Part shown: positions 1 through 7,941 of the stretch, piece after piece
How positions within the stretch are numbered: position 1 is the first letter of the stretch
How the letters are laid out: each line of letters opens with the position of its first letter
From: Oscillospiraceae bacterium
Lineage (GTDB): Bacteria; Bacillota; Clostridia; Oscillospirales; Ruminococcaceae
Assembly (NCBI GenBank): GCA_004557855.1
Contig: SFFJ01000004.1
Span: 1-64,000 of the forward strand
Direction: 5' to 3'
Length of the DNA: 64,000 bases
Notes under the pieces: generated by a model
What the model was told of the DNA's origin: nothing
Databases searched by the model: none
The model's input: the letters and a program-made list of their open reading frames with translations, nothing else
Position numbers and translations under genes: made by a program

Positions 1-267
1 GGTCAATATTTTCCCTAAGTGGTCATGGTTGGTCTGTTCAAGCTGATTTTCAATGAGCACGACTTTCCCTGTGATCTCATCTCTGCATAGAATATCGCAG
101 CGATAACTACCAACAAGCCTTTCTGTTTCAATATCCGTTAGTGACAAGTTAAGTACATTCCCAAGTTCTTGAATGTTCTCTTCCGCAGCAAGCCACTTTG
201 AAAAATCATATTGTTCATGCGGCCAGACTTTTCTTATATCGACCTCGTGCAGTTTTCCAAGTTTCAT
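1..267 (-). CDS. DUF4268-like protein, N-terminal part (cut by window edge)
   Basis: The first 89 residues read on the minus strand start with MKLGKLHEV and contain an RCDILCRDE segment followed by VLIENQLEQTNHDHLGK. That arrangement resembles the N-terminal nuclease-like region (acidic residue, then E-x-Q) of DUF4268 proteins, which are often found near restriction or defence genes. The ATG follows a GGGAGG ribosome site by ten bases. Base composition is clearly more AT-rich than the following genes, which suggests transfer. The gene continues beyond base 1, so its length and C-terminal domain are unknown. Family assignment comes from remembered motif patterns; function is not established. 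Confidence 0.6.
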   Translation of the reverse strand, partial: MKLGKLHEVDIRKVWPHEQYDFSKWLAAEENIQELGNVLNLSLTDIETERLVGSYRCDILCRDEITGKVVLIENQLEQTNHDHLGKILT

Positions 268-289
268 TTTTCTTTTCCTCCCTTCACGT

Positions 290-1279
290 CTATGCCCCCA
301 GCAGGCTCTGGTCAAAGGCGAACAGCGCCTCGTTGATCCTGAAAATATCGTAGTCCCGCCGTGTGATGAAATACTCGATGATGACATCGAACTTGCTGCT
401 GGGGCCCAGGGCGTAGCCCGCCCGGGCGATGAGGTCCCGGGTCTCATCCAGATTCAATTCCAGCGCAATGGCGAAGGCCACCGCCGTGGGCTTGGAGGGC
501 TTGTAGTCCGGGTTGTTGCGGATCTTCGAAAACAGCTTGCGGTCCACATTGGCCTTTTTGTAGACCTCGGCGTCCTTTTTGCCGCTGCGGTCGATGAGCT
601 TTAGCAGCGTCTCCGAAAATCCGGCGTCCAGATGCGCCAGCGCCTCGTCCAGCCCGGAGGCCGCCATGGGCGCATCCTCGCAAGCGGTCAGCATCCGGCT
701 TTCGGCGACGTCCTTCCGGCGTGCCCGCTCCCGCCGGAGGTTGGTGTGGGTGTCCATATAGTGGTCGTCGATGTAGGCGGCGATGTCCGCAAACAGCTTA
801 TTGCCGATCTGATACGCTGCACGGTCGAAAATGACGATGTACACCGTCATGTCGTTTTCCGCCAAAAATTCGCTGATGGTGTCCACCGCCACCCGGAGCG
901 CCTGATCCTTGGGATAGCCGAAGACGCCGGAGGAGATCAGCGGGAAGGCGACCGTTTCGCAGCCGTGCTCCTTCGCCAGCGCAAGACTTGAGCGATAGCA
1001 GGAGGCAAGTTGCTCCCGTTCGCCGTACTTACCGCCGTTCCACACGGGGCCGACGGTGTGGATCACATATCTGCACGGCAGGCGGTACGCACCGGTGAGC
1101 TTGGCTTCGCCGGTCCGGCAGCCGCCCAGCGTCCGGCACTCCCGGAGAAGCTCCGGCCCCGCCGCCCGGTGGATGCAGCCGTCCACGCCGTCCCCGCCCA
1201 GCAGGGATTCCTTGGCCGCATTGACAATGGCATCCACGCTCATTTTCGTAATGTCGTTACGAACGATGATAAGGGGCAT
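290..1279 (-). CDS. Macrodomain protein with C-terminal helical domain
   Basis: This 329-residue protein has an N-terminal macrodomain (about residues 1-165): [19 protein letters not shown] is the ADP-ribose-binding loop, followed by [22 protein letters not shown] and the second loop [11 protein letters not shown]. Such domains bind ADP-ribose and often remove O-acetyl-ADP-ribose or protein ADP-ribosylation. Residues about 210-329 form a separate helical domain containing [14 protein letters not shown], a pattern seen in Clostridia attached to macrodomains and resembling an XRE-type helix-turn-helix. The ATG at 1279 is preferred over an upstream GTG because AGGAGG lies eight bases before it. 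It follows shortly upstream of the DUF4268 gene on the same strand, with 22 bases between them. The enzymatic substrate is not known. Confidence 0.8.
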   Translation of the reverse strand: MPLIIVRNDITKMSVDAIVNAAKESLLGGDGVDGCIHRAAGPELLRECRTLGGCRTGEAKLTGAYRLPCRYVIHTVGPVWNGGKYGEREQLASCYRSSLALAKEHGCETVAFPLISSGVFGYPKDQALRVAVDTISEFLAENDMTVYIVIFDRAAYQIGNKLFADIAAYIDDHYMDTHTNLRRERARRKDVAESRMLTACEDAPMAASGLDEALAHLDAGFSETLLKLIDRSGKKDAEVYKKANVDRKLFSKIRNNPDYKPSKPTAVAFAIALELNLDETRDLIARAGYALGPSSKFDVIIEYFITRRDYDIFRINEALFAFDQSLLGA

Positions 1280-1402
1280 GATACCCACCTCCTTACAATC
1301 ACTGTTTGAAACTATTGTATCAAAACAGAATTACTTTCACAATGGGCAAATCGTTACAGGCCGCTTTCGGTATCCGAGGGGGGTGGGACGACCCCCAAAA
1401 TG

Positions 1403-1446
1403 AAAGCAGAGCGTTTCGACTGCCTGCCGGAACGCTCTGTTTTTCG
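1403..1446. terminator. Hairpin between riboflavin kinase and macrodomain genes
   Basis: A nine-base stem (CAGAGCGTT / AACGCTCTG) with a 15-base loop sits between the two minus-strand genes. The T-run is on the plus side, so as an intrinsic terminator it works best on plus-strand transcripts, yet no plus-strand gene precedes it. The remaining sequence between 1290 and 1545 shows no credible gene. Confidence 0.45.
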
Positions 1447-1545
1447 CATGTGCAGCTGCACTTGCTCTTATTATGCTTGGACCGAGAGAAGGATAAAGTC
1501 TTGCTTCGCCGCCGGGCCGCCGCCCGGCCGGGAGTCTGTGCAGGG

Positions 1546-1959
1546 TCACGGGTTCTCCGATGCCGGCGTTTCCTTTTCGCCCAGCAGCAGGGCACGGGCC
1601 TCATCGGCATTTTTGGCGATGGCCTGCCGCAGCGCCTCCACATTGGGGAACCGCTGCTCCGGGCGGAGGAAGTGACAAAGCGTCACGGTCAGCTCCTGCC
1701 CGTACAGGTCGCCGGAAAAATCGAGGAGATAGCTTTCCACCCACAGGGCGCCGGCCTCCTCCACGGTGGGGCGGACGCCGAGATTGGTGACGGCGGCATG
1801 GCGGGAGCCATCCGGCAGAGTGACCCACGCCGCATAAACGCCGAAGGCAGGTACCCGTTCGCCGGGGGTGACAACGATATTGGCGGTGGGAAAGCCGAGG
1901 GTGTGGCCGAGATGGTGTCCCGCGATGACACGGCCGGTAAAGGAGAACTGTTCTTTCAT
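1546..1959 (-). CDS. Stand-alone riboflavin kinase domain protein
   Basis: The 137 residues match the C-terminal riboflavin kinase half of bifunctional RibF: GRVIAGHHLGHTLGFPTAN is the signature (G-x-x-L-G-x-P-T-A-N), then GVYAAWVTLPDG and the conserved VTNLGVRPTV. The FAD synthetase (nucleotidyltransferase) half of RibF (about 300 residues) is missing, so the protein should phosphorylate riboflavin to FMN but not adenylate FMN. It starts four bases after the ribU stop and is therefore in the same FMN-riboswitch operon: import followed by trapping as FMN. The C-terminal tail is short and polar. A full RibF is presumably elsewhere in the genome. Confidence 0.85.
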   Translation of the reverse strand: MKEQFSFTGRVIAGHHLGHTLGFPTANIVVTPGERVPAFGVYAAWVTLPDGSRHAAVTNLGVRPTVEEAGALWVESYLLDFSGDLYGQELTVTLCHFLRPEQRFPNVEALRQAIAKNADEARALLLGEKETPASENP

Positions 1960-1963
1960 AAAA

Positions 1964-2509
1964 TCACCGATGCAGAAGCGGCGAAACGCTTTTGTAGACG
2001 AGGAAGGTCACAACGGCGTTGATGCCGGCTTTGATGAGATTGAAGGGCAGGATGATTGGCAGCAGGATGCCGCGGATGGCCTCCACCGGCATACCGGTAA
2101 AGATGGGGGTGATGATGAGGTTGGCGGGCATCATGATGAGCCCCCACGCCACGACGCCGCAAAGCAGTGCGATCAGTGCGCTCTTTTTGGTCTTATGCTT
2201 TTGATAGAGGAAGCCTGCGACCAGCACAAAGGTGCCGGTGGCGATGATGTGCATGATGATGCCGTAGATCCCGCTGGAGGCGCTGACGGTAAGCCCCTGC
2301 ACCACCGCAACGACGATGGTGGTCATCAGGCCGTACCACGGGCCGAAGGCGAAGGTGGCGATCATGATGGGGATATCGGCGGGGTCGTATTCCAAAAACT
2401 TGGCGGTGGGGAAGATGGGGAAGTGGATAAAGAATACGAGCACGATGGAGAGGGCGGCCAGCAGGCCGAGCTTGGCCAGACGGCCGAGTTTGGGATTGGT
2501 GTTTGACAT
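1964..2509 (-). CDS. ribU: ECF transporter S component for riboflavin
   Basis: This 181-residue membrane protein has about six hydrophobic segments and the RibU hallmarks: an early helix after GRLAKLGLLAAL, FLEYDPADIPIMIATFAFGP, and GMPVEAIRGILLPIILPFNLIKAGINA near the end. RibU binds riboflavin and works with the shared ECF energising module (EcfA, EcfA', EcfT), which is not in this window. The ATG follows AAGGAGC after a long leader holding an FMN riboswitch and a terminator, so expression should fall when FMN is plentiful. The gene is followed almost immediately by a riboflavin kinase domain. Confidence 0.9.
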   Translation of the reverse strand: MSNTNPKLGRLAKLGLLAALSIVLVFFIHFPIFPTAKFLEYDPADIPIMIATFAFGPWYGLMTTIVVAVVQGLTVSASSGIYGIIMHIIATGTFVLVAGFLYQKHKTKKSALIALLCGVVAWGLIMMPANLIITPIFTGMPVEAIRGILLPIILPFNLIKAGINAVVTFLVYKSVSPLLHR

Positions 2510-2550
2510 GGGTTTCTGCTCCTTTTTTTGATTTGCAGATGTTTCATCGC

Positions 2551-2594
2551 AAAACAAAAGCGCCCGGCACGGCAAAAAGCCGCAGCGGGGCGCC
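2551..2594 (-). terminator. Riboswitch-controlled terminator before ribU
   Basis: Reading the minus strand, GCGCCC pairs with GGGCGC around an inner stem (GCGGC / GCCGT) and is followed by TTTTGTTTT. It lies between the FMN aptamer and the ribU ribosome site, the expected place for the expression platform of a transcription-terminating riboswitch. Confidence 0.7.
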
Positions 2595-2614
2595 GAACAC
2601 GCAAAAAAGCGCTG

Positions 2615-2750
2615 TTTCTTCCATCCGGACTGTAACCGTCGGTGAGGGAATTGCACCCTCTCGGCAGCGCCGTGGCGCTGTTCGCGGACTGGGGAGCCGA
2701 TGGGCTCCGTCACCGCCGGTGGGGAATTGCACCCCGCCCCGAAACATCTT
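2615..2750 (-). promoter_or_regulatory. FMN riboswitch (RFN element)
   Basis: On the minus strand the aptamer begins near GATGTTTCGGGGCGGGGTGC and contains the diagnostic RFN blocks: AATTCCCCACCGGCGGTGA, CAGTCCGCGA, GGTGCAATTCCCTCACCGAC and ACAGTCCGGATGGAAGAA. These are the near-invariant segments of the FMN aptamer, in the right order and spacing. FMN binding is expected to favour the downstream terminator and switch off ribU and the kinase. Confidence 0.95.
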
Positions 2751-2756
2751 GACACC

Positions 2757-2784
2757 ATTATATTCCCTTTTGGGCGGTTGTCAA
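2757..2784 (-). promoter_or_regulatory. Sigma-A promoter of the riboflavin operon
   Basis: Minus strand: TTGACA (2779-2784), 16-base spacer, TATAAT (2757-2762), just upstream of the FMN aptamer. Both hexamers match the consensus exactly. Confidence 0.85.
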
Positions 2785-2814
2785 TAGGGAAGCCGGGGGA
2801 TGGTCAAATTTTTA

Positions 2815-3345
2815 TCATTCCGCCGTGGCAGGGGGTGGGCTCTTTTCCCATTCTGCCATGGCCAGTGCCAGCGCGCGGTTTTTGAGGGTCGGGTCGTCGG
2901 TCACCTCGGCCAGCACCTCGAGCTCCGGCGGGAGGGCGATGGGCTCATCGGGGGCGGAAAGCTCCACCTCCAGTATCGCTTCGTTTTCCCAAAAGGGGTA
3001 GCAGTCGATCTCGATGGTGTGGCCGCCGTAGGGGAACGACCAGCGCACCTTATAAAGCGGCGGGGTGCCGGGCAGCATTTCGGGCAGCAGCGCCTCGTAT
3101 TCCTCCGGGGTGATCTCCTTTTCCAGCTCGGTGCGGACGGCCCCGGCGGCTTCGGTTTTCTCGGTGAGGGTGCAGCGTACCTCGCCGGTCAAGGCATCGG
3201 TGGCTTGGCGCACCCGGCGCTCCCAGCCCTCACGGGCGGTGAGGTAGCACTGCACCAGACCGGTGGCCCGGACATTTTCCAGGCTTTGCAGCCAGCTTTT
3301 GGGAGGCATTTTGATGCGGAATTTGCGCTCGATCTCCAGCGGCAT
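2815..3345 (-). CDS. CYTH domain protein (triphosphate tunnel metalloenzyme family)
   Basis: The 176-residue protein begins MPLEIERKF, the E-x-E-x-K motif that defines CYTH/triphosphate tunnel enzymes. Further tunnel-type charged strands follow: CYLTAREGWERRVRQ, RCTLTEKTEA, TELEKEITPEEYEALL, YGGHTIEIDCYPFW and LEVELSAPDEP. Family members hydrolyse inorganic or nucleoside triphosphates or make cAMP; bacterial orphans like this are commonly tripolyphosphatases. The length is typical for a single CYTH domain with no CHAD partner. GAGGTG lies six bases before the ATG. It is a separate unit from the riboflavin operon, whose promoter sits beyond its stop codon. The substrate cannot be read from the sequence. 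Confidence 0.85.
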   Translation of the reverse strand: MPLEIERKFRIKMPPKSWLQSLENVRATGLVQCYLTAREGWERRVRQATDALTGEVRCTLTEKTEAAGAVRTELEKEITPEEYEALLPEMLPGTPPLYKVRWSFPYGGHTIEIDCYPFWENEAILEVELSAPDEPIALPPELEVLAEVTDDPTLKNRALALAMAEWEKSPPPATAE

Positions 3346-3421
3346 GGGGTCACCTCATTTCTGCTTTGATGATAGCACATCGGCGGGGAGGGTGCAAGGT
3401 GGGGAGAGCTTGTGCAGGGGG

Positions 3422-3508
3422 AGGGCCGCAGGCCCGGCGGTGCTGCGCACCGCCGAAACGGGCGAAGCCCATTTGCCCGCCGCGAAGCGGCGGGCGGCCT
3501 GCGGCCCT
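3422..3508. repeat. Modular palindromic intergenic repeat, copy 1
   Basis: An outer inverted repeat (AGGGCCGCAGGC ... GCCTGCGGCCCT) encloses inner hairpins CGGCGGTGC/GCACCGCCG, GGGC/GCCC and GCCCGCCGC/GCGGCGGGC. The same outer arms with different inner hairpins recur at eleven other intergenic sites in this window. No reading frame is conserved among copies. Confidence 0.85.
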
Positions 3509-3531
3509 GTTCCTGCGGCCTGCAGGGGGTA

Positions 3532-3563
3532 AAAAAGGAGCAGCCCCCGCAGGGACTGCCCCA
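3532..3563 (-). terminator. Terminator of the TRAP operon
   Basis: Minus strand: a GC-rich stem (GGGCAGTCCC / GGGGGCTGCTCC with a TGC loop) followed by TTTTTT, ending 13 bases after the permease stop codon. Confidence 0.75.
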
Positions 3564-3575
3564 TTGATGCGAATG

Positions 3576-5669
3576 TCAGGATGCCGTAACGGCTTTGCGC
3601 TTGCGGCCCTGCAGCAGCTGGCACGCAACCGGGATGCCGATGAGCAGAAGCCCGATGAGGTCGCTGACGGGGCTGGGGTCGATGAGGAAGACGCCGCCGG
3701 CCAGCAGCATGATGCGCATAAACCACGGGATGGGGGCATGGGCGTGGCCGGTCATGCCCATGGCGATGCCCGCCATACCGATGACCGAGGTGACCATAAT
3801 GGCGATGAGCGCCCAGACGCTCTCCACATCAATGAACAGAAGACTGGGATTGAGGGCAAAGATATAGGGGATGATAAAGGCGCCGATGGCGAGCTTGGTG
3901 GCGGCCACGCCGGTCTTGAGGGGATTGGAGTGGGCGATGGCGCTGCCGGCATAGGCGGCCAGCGCAACCGGCGGGGTGATATCCGCAACGATGCCGAAAT
4001 AAAACACGAACATATGCGCCGCCAGGGTGGGCAGCCCCATTTTGATGAGGATGGGGGCGGTGATGGTGGCCATGATGACGTAGTTTGCGGTGGTGGGTAC
4101 GCCCATACCCAGCACGATGCAGGCGGCCATGGTGCAGAACAGCGCAAGGAAGACACTCTTTTGGGCGAGGGGAACGATAACGGCCACCAGCGTGGTGCCC
4201 AGTGCCGTCATGGAGACCACACCGGAGATGATGCCGGCCATGGCGCAGGCCACCGCAACCCCGATGGAGCTGCCGGCGCCGCCCTGCAGACCCTCCGCGA
4301 CGAGGCGGGGGGAGAGGATGGCGGAACGGGTAAGGAAGCTGCACAGGACGGCGACCACCATCGAAACAAAGACAGCGGTACCGGTATCGATTTTGATGAC
4401 CTGCCACAGAACGACGAGGACGGCCAGCGGGATGAGCGGCAGCCCGACGGAGCGCAGAAGATCCCGCTTATCCCGGCCGATCAGGCTGATGATAAGGGCG
4501 AACAGGATGGCAAAGCAGGCGGACATCCCGGCGGTGTAGTAGTTCATGCAGATGACGAGGATGACGACCGGAATGAGCAGATAGCCGCTTTTTGCCAGCA
4601 GGCGGAAGAAGTGGGGGATGGAGTCCTTGGGCAGGCCCTTGAGCCCCAGCCGCTTGCCCTCAAAATGCACCATAAGGAAGATGCCGGTGAAATACAGAGC
4701 GGCGGGCAGGATGGCGGCAACGACGATGGAAGCATAGGGGATGCCGGTGATCTCCGCCATAAGGAAGGCGGCGGCGCCCATGATGGGCGGCATGATCTGA
4801 CCGCCGGTGGAAGCGGCGGCCTCCACCGCTGCGGCAAATTCCGGCTTATAGCCCACCTTTTTCATGGTGGGGATGGTGATGCTGCCGCTGCCGACGGTAT
4901 TGGCGACGGACGAGCCGGAATACATCCCCTCCAAAGCGCTGGAGATAACGGCAACCTTGGCGGGGCCGCCCACGCTGGCGCCCGCGATGGAGTTTGCCAG
5001 ATCCACGAAGAAGGTGCCGATGCCGGTCTTTTCGAGGAAGGAGCCGAGGATGATAAACAGCACGATAAAGGAAGCGCAGACGGTGATGGGGGAGGAGAAG
5101 ATGCCGCAATTGAGGTTATAGAACAGGTTGTAGATGAGATTGCGCAGGGCGGTCTTTGGGTTATTATTGGTGAGCCACCACGCCCCGTAGACGGTGAACA
5201 GCCCCACCACCACAATCAGCGGAATCCCGGTGGAACGGCGGCACAGCTCCACCAGCAGCAGGATGCCGATGATGCCGATGATGATCTGGGTGGTGCCGAT
5301 GCGGTTTGCCATCTGGATGATCTTTTTTTGCATGACGGCATAGTAGAAAAAGACGATGAGCGAGGCGAACGCCAGCAGGACATCATACCACGGGAAGTAG
5401 TTATCCCGCAGGGCGTCCCGCTTGCTGGCGGGGTATTTCAGGTAGCCGACAAACAGCGTCATGCCCACAAAAACGGGCAGGCGGGTGTATTGCGTCGCAC
5501 CGGAAACGACCAGCGCCATCACGATCATGGTGACGGAATAGAGGACGAACAGCACCGTCATGGCGGTTTTCCAGCCGCCGGTCAGGCTGCGGCTTTTGCT
5601 GTCACGGTCCAGCTCCTGCAAAAGCTTTGCGGGGTCGGTCTCATCGGTGTGGTGATGCAGATGGTTCAT
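3576..5669 (-). CDS. TRAP transporter fused permease (TAXI type, DctQM fusion)
   Basis: This 697-residue protein has about 17-19 hydrophobic segments. The N-terminal third resembles the small DctQ subunit. The rest resembles DctM, with the family signatures SALEGMYSGSSVANTVGSG, ASTGGQIMPPIMGAAAFLMAE, LGMGVPTTANYVIMAT and FGIVADITPPVALAAYAGS. Such fusions are typical of TAXI-TRAP systems, secondary transporters that use a periplasmic or lipid-anchored binding protein and an ion gradient. The partner binding protein lies just upstream in the same operon. A 150-base gap between them holds a strong hairpin that may lower permease expression. The substrate is not determined; dicarboxylates or glutamate are common for the family. 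Confidence 0.92.
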   Translation of the reverse strand: MNHLHHHTDETDPAKLLQELDRDSKSRSLTGGWKTAMTVLFVLYSVTMIVMALVVSGATQYTRLPVFVGMTLFVGYLKYPASKRDALRDNYFPWYDVLLAFASLIVFFYYAVMQKKIIQMANRIGTTQIIIGIIGILLLVELCRRSTGIPLIVVVGLFTVYGAWWLTNNNPKTALRNLIYNLFYNLNCGIFSSPITVCASFIVLFIILGSFLEKTGIGTFFVDLANSIAGASVGGPAKVAVISSALEGMYSGSSVANTVGSGSITIPTMKKVGYKPEFAAAVEAAASTGGQIMPPIMGAAAFLMAEITGIPYASIVVAAILPAALYFTGIFLMVHFEGKRLGLKGLPKDSIPHFFRLLAKSGYLLIPVVILVICMNYYTAGMSACFAILFALIISLIGRDKRDLLRSVGLPLIPLAVLVVLWQVIKIDTGTAVFVSMVVAVLCSFLTRSAILSPRLVAEGLQGGAGSSIGVAVACAMAGIISGVVSMTALGTTLVAVIVPLAQKSVFLALFCTMAACIVLGMGVPTTANYVIMATITAPILIKMGLPTLAAHMFVFYFGIVADITPPVALAAYAGSAIAHSNPLKTGVAATKLAIGAFIIPYIFALNPSLLFIDVESVWALIAIMVTSVIGMAGIAMGMTGHAHAPIPWFMRIMLLAGGVFLIDPSPVSDLIGLLLIGIPVACQLLQGRKRKAVTAS

Positions 5670-5765
5670 AGGGCAGCATCCTTTCTTGGGGGAATGGGGT
5701 TCACCGGGTCACAAAGGGGCGTCGGGGGCGGCACTGCTTTGTCGCCCGGCAAAATGGGGAAAGCC

Positions 5766-5794
5766 GCGGCGGGAGGATGGCGCTCTCCCGCCGC
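5766..5794 (-). promoter_or_regulatory. Intercistronic hairpin between binding protein and permease
   Basis: A perfect ten-base stem (GCGGCGGGAG / CTCCCGCCGC) with a nine-base loop lies between the two TRAP genes, with no T-run after it. Such hairpins often protect the upstream messenger, giving more binding protein than permease; that role is inference. Confidence 0.55.
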
Positions 5795-5820
5795 AGGCAA
5801 AGGGGGGTGATGGGAAACGA

Positions 5821-6852
5821 TCAGCCGACCGAAAGACCCATTTCGGTGTAATACCGGGCGGCACCGGCGTGCAGCGGCACGTTGCCGATGGTAACAAAGG
5901 CATTGTTGATATCCATACCGGAGCCGACGGCGTGCGCCTTGGCGATCTCGTCCTTGTTCTCCCACAGGGCCTTGGTCATATTGTAGACCTGATCCTCGGA
6001 GAGGGAATTGGAGACGATGTAGGTGGCGGTCACACCGATGGTGGTGATGGGGGCATCGGCGGGGATGCAGTCGTACTGGTCGTGGGTGACGGCCATCTTG
6101 GCATAAACGGCGTAGTCGCCGACCTTGTTATCGGCAATAAAGGCATCCATGACGGCATCATCCAGCCCCAGCAGGTAGATGCTCATGGCGGTTTGCAGCT
6201 CGGTGATGGCGGTGGTGGGCGCGCCGGAGGTGAAGAAGAATACATCCAGCTTGCCGTCCTTCATGGCGTCGGCGCTGCTGCCTGCGGAAAGGTTCTGGGC
6301 GGTGATGTCATCGAGGGAAACGCCGTAGGCGGCCAGCAGGGCTTTGGCGTTGGCCTCGGTGCCGGAGCCGGCATCGCCGATGGAAACGCGCAGACCCTTG
6401 ACATCGGCCAGCGTTTTAACGGTGTCCTTCAGGTCGCCCCGCACAACGATCTGCATGACCTCGGAGTAGACCTCGCCCAGCACCGAGAAGGAGGTGATGG
6501 CGGAGGGGAAATTGAAGTCATCCAGCTTATTGTAGGCTTTGATCATGGTATCGTTCTGCACGATGGCCATATTGTAGTCGCCGTCCTCGATGCCGTTGAT
6601 ATTGGCGACCGAGCCGCCGGTGGAGATGACATTATAGCTGTAACCGGTGGCCTCGCCCAAAATCATGCCGACGGCATTGGTGTAGGCGTAGTAGGTGCCG
6701 GCGGTGCCGCCGGTGCCCACGGTGAGGGAAACGGGGGTATCGGTATCGGTGCCGGGGGTGGGGGTGGGGGTGGGGGTGTCATTGCCGCCGCCGCAGGCTA
6801 CGCAGCACAGCAGCATCATGGCGGCCATCAGGATCGCAAAGAGTTTTTTCAT
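5821..6852 (-). CDS. TAXI family TRAP transporter solute-binding lipoprotein
   Basis: The 343-residue protein starts with a lipoprotein signal peptide (MKKLFAILMAAMMLLCCVACGGG, lipobox cysteine near residue 20), then a proline/threonine-rich spacer, then SLTVGTGGTAGTYYAYTNAVG, the opening signature of TAXI solute receptors. Later segments fitting the family are NINGIEDGDYNMAIVQND, LRVSIGDAGSGTEANAK and ALWENKDEIAKAHAVGSG. It should be anchored outside the membrane and feed ligand to the fused permease downstream. AAGGAG precedes the ATG. A sigma-A promoter lies about 55 bases upstream, so this is the first gene of a two-gene operon. Confidence 0.93.
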   Translation of the reverse strand: MKKLFAILMAAMMLLCCVACGGGNDTPTPTPTPGTDTDTPVSLTVGTGGTAGTYYAYTNAVGMILGEATGYSYNVISTGGSVANINGIEDGDYNMAIVQNDTMIKAYNKLDDFNFPSAITSFSVLGEVYSEVMQIVVRGDLKDTVKTLADVKGLRVSIGDAGSGTEANAKALLAAYGVSLDDITAQNLSAGSSADAMKDGKLDVFFFTSGAPTTAITELQTAMSIYLLGLDDAVMDAFIADNKVGDYAVYAKMAVTHDQYDCIPADAPITTIGVTATYIVSNSLSEDQVYNMTKALWENKDEIAKAHAVGSGMDINNAFVTIGNVPLHAGAARYYTEMGLSVG

Positions 6853-6907
6853 GGTGGGTTCTCCTTATCAGATTACTTTTTAACGGGTTGTTCGGACTAT
6901 GGTTGTT

Positions 6908-6935
6908 ATTATAGCATCCCGAAAGGAAATTGCAA
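6908..6935 (-). promoter_or_regulatory. Promoter of the TAXI-TRAP operon
   Basis: Minus strand: TTGCAA (6930-6935), 16 bases, TATAAT (6908-6913). The -35 element is itself palindromic. Confidence 0.65.
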
Positions 6936-7015
6936 CCCCATTTTGCAGGATTTTTTTATTTTCATTCATTTTAACAAGGAAACGGGGAGAAATAGGCGCT
7001 GTTTTGGAATGGAAA

Positions 7016-7081
7016 TGCAGGAGAATTGATTTTTCCTGCATTTTTGGATAAAGAGAGAGGGACGGTGCAGGAGTTCCTGCA
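7016..7081. promoter_or_regulatory. Two TGCAGGA/TCCTGCA inverted repeats
   Basis: TGCAGGA pairs with TCCTGCA at 7016-7040 (11-base centre, followed by T5, so possibly a terminator) and again at 7066-7081 (two-base centre). Both lie between the divergent TRAP and yfbR promoters. The second copy ends 15 bases before the yfbR -35 element, so a regulator site is possible. Apart from these and the two promoters, the 335-base gap shows nothing else. Confidence 0.4.
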
Positions 7082-7095
7082 AAATGCGGAGGTGC

Positions 7096-7125
7096 TTGCC
7101 AGCGGCCCCTGCCCCGTGGTAGAAT
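7096..7125 (+). promoter_or_regulatory. Promoter of the yfbR-like gene
   Basis: TTGCCA (7096-7101), 18 bases, TAGAAT (7120-7125), followed by AAGGAG and the ATG at 7190. Confidence 0.6.
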
Positions 7126-7189
7126 AGCAGGAGAAGCGGCGCGGCCGTATGCCGGCGGCCCGCAGTAATTTGCCAAGGAGAGAAAAGCC

Positions 7190-7756
7190 ATGCTGAATAC
7201 GTTTTATGCCCTGCTGGGACGGATGAAGTATATCGACCGCTGGTGCCTTATGCGGTCCTCCCGGCCGGAGAACCTGTGCGAGCACACGCTGGAGACGGCC
7301 TATATCGCCCATGCGCTGGTGCTGCTGAACCGGCAGCGGGGCGGCCAGCTGGAGCCGGAAAAGGCGGTGCTGTACGCCCTGTACCACGACTGCACCGAGA
7401 TCCTGACCGGCGATATGCCCACCCCCGTAAAATACAAAAACGAGAGCATCAAAACGGCATATAAGGCGGTGGAAAAGGAGGCGCAGAGCGCATTGCTTTC
7501 CCGGCTGCCGGTGCCGATGGCGGAGGAGATGGCGCCGTGGTTCACCCCGACGGAGGAATACCGGCCCTTTATCAAGGCGGCGGATAAGATCTCGGCACTG
7601 ATCAAATGCACCGAGGAGCGCCGGGCGGGCAACCACGAATTTGACCGCGCCTACGATACCCTGCTGCAGGCCATCCACGAGCTGGCACTGCCGGAGGCGG
7701 AGCAGTTCCTGCTGCAGTTCCTGCCCTCCTTCGGCATGACGCTGGACGACCTGTAA
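7190..7756 (+). CDS. yfbR: YfbR-like 5'-deoxynucleotidase (HD domain)
   Basis: The 188-residue protein is an HD-domain phosphohydrolase. Metal-binding residues are visible as CEHTLETAYIAHAL (His), ALYHDCTEILTGDMPTPVKY (the HD pair and the YfbR-specific loop) and KAADKISALIKCTEE (Asp). Escherichia coli YfbR removes the phosphate from deoxyribonucleoside 5'-monophosphates and is close to this size (199 residues). It is transcribed alone from its own promoter and converges on the 5'-nucleotidase lipoprotein. A role in nucleotide salvage or dNMP pool control is inferred from the family. Confidence 0.85.
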   Translation: MLNTFYALLGRMKYIDRWCLMRSSRPENLCEHTLETAYIAHALVLLNRQRGGQLEPEKAVLYALYHDCTEILTGDMPTPVKYKNESIKTAYKAVEKEAQSALLSRLPVPMAEEMAPWFTPTEEYRPFIKAADKISALIKCTEERRAGNHEFDRAYDTLLQAIHELALPEAEQFLLQFLPSFGMTLDDL

Positions 7757-7780
7757 CACCCCGTGCAGGGGGCGGGACAG

Positions 7781-7864
7781 AGGGCCGCAGGCAAACCGTC
7801 CTCCGGACGGTTTCGGCGGGCTGCGCCCGCCGGCCCCGGCGCAGCCGGGGCGCCTGCGGCCCCC
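7781..7864. repeat. Modular palindromic intergenic repeat, copy 2
   Basis: Outer arms AGGGCCGCAGGC and GCCTGCGGCCCC enclose three hairpins: AAACCGTCC/GGACGGTTT, GGCGGGC/GCCCGCC and CCCCGGC/GCCGGGG. The AAACCGTCC module is also found in copies 5, 8 and 10. Confidence 0.85.
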
Positions 7865-7896
7865 TGCCCCCCGCCGGCCGGGCGGCAGGACAAAAG

Positions 7897-7924
7897 AAAA
7901 GCTCCCCCGCAGGGGAGCTTTTTT
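7897..7924. terminator. Bidirectional terminator between yfbR and nucleotidase genes
   Basis: AAAAGCTCCCC pairs with GGGGAGCTTTT; A-run and T-run flank the stem, so it can serve both converging genes. Confidence 0.8.
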
Positions 7925-7941
7925 GATGCTGTGGGGAAGAA

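Noticed and set aside
3366-5810. Long plus-strand frame opposite the TRAP permease
   Set aside because: It is rich in His, Gly and Asp without domains, and is the mirror of a well-supported membrane protein gene with signature motifs on the minus strand.
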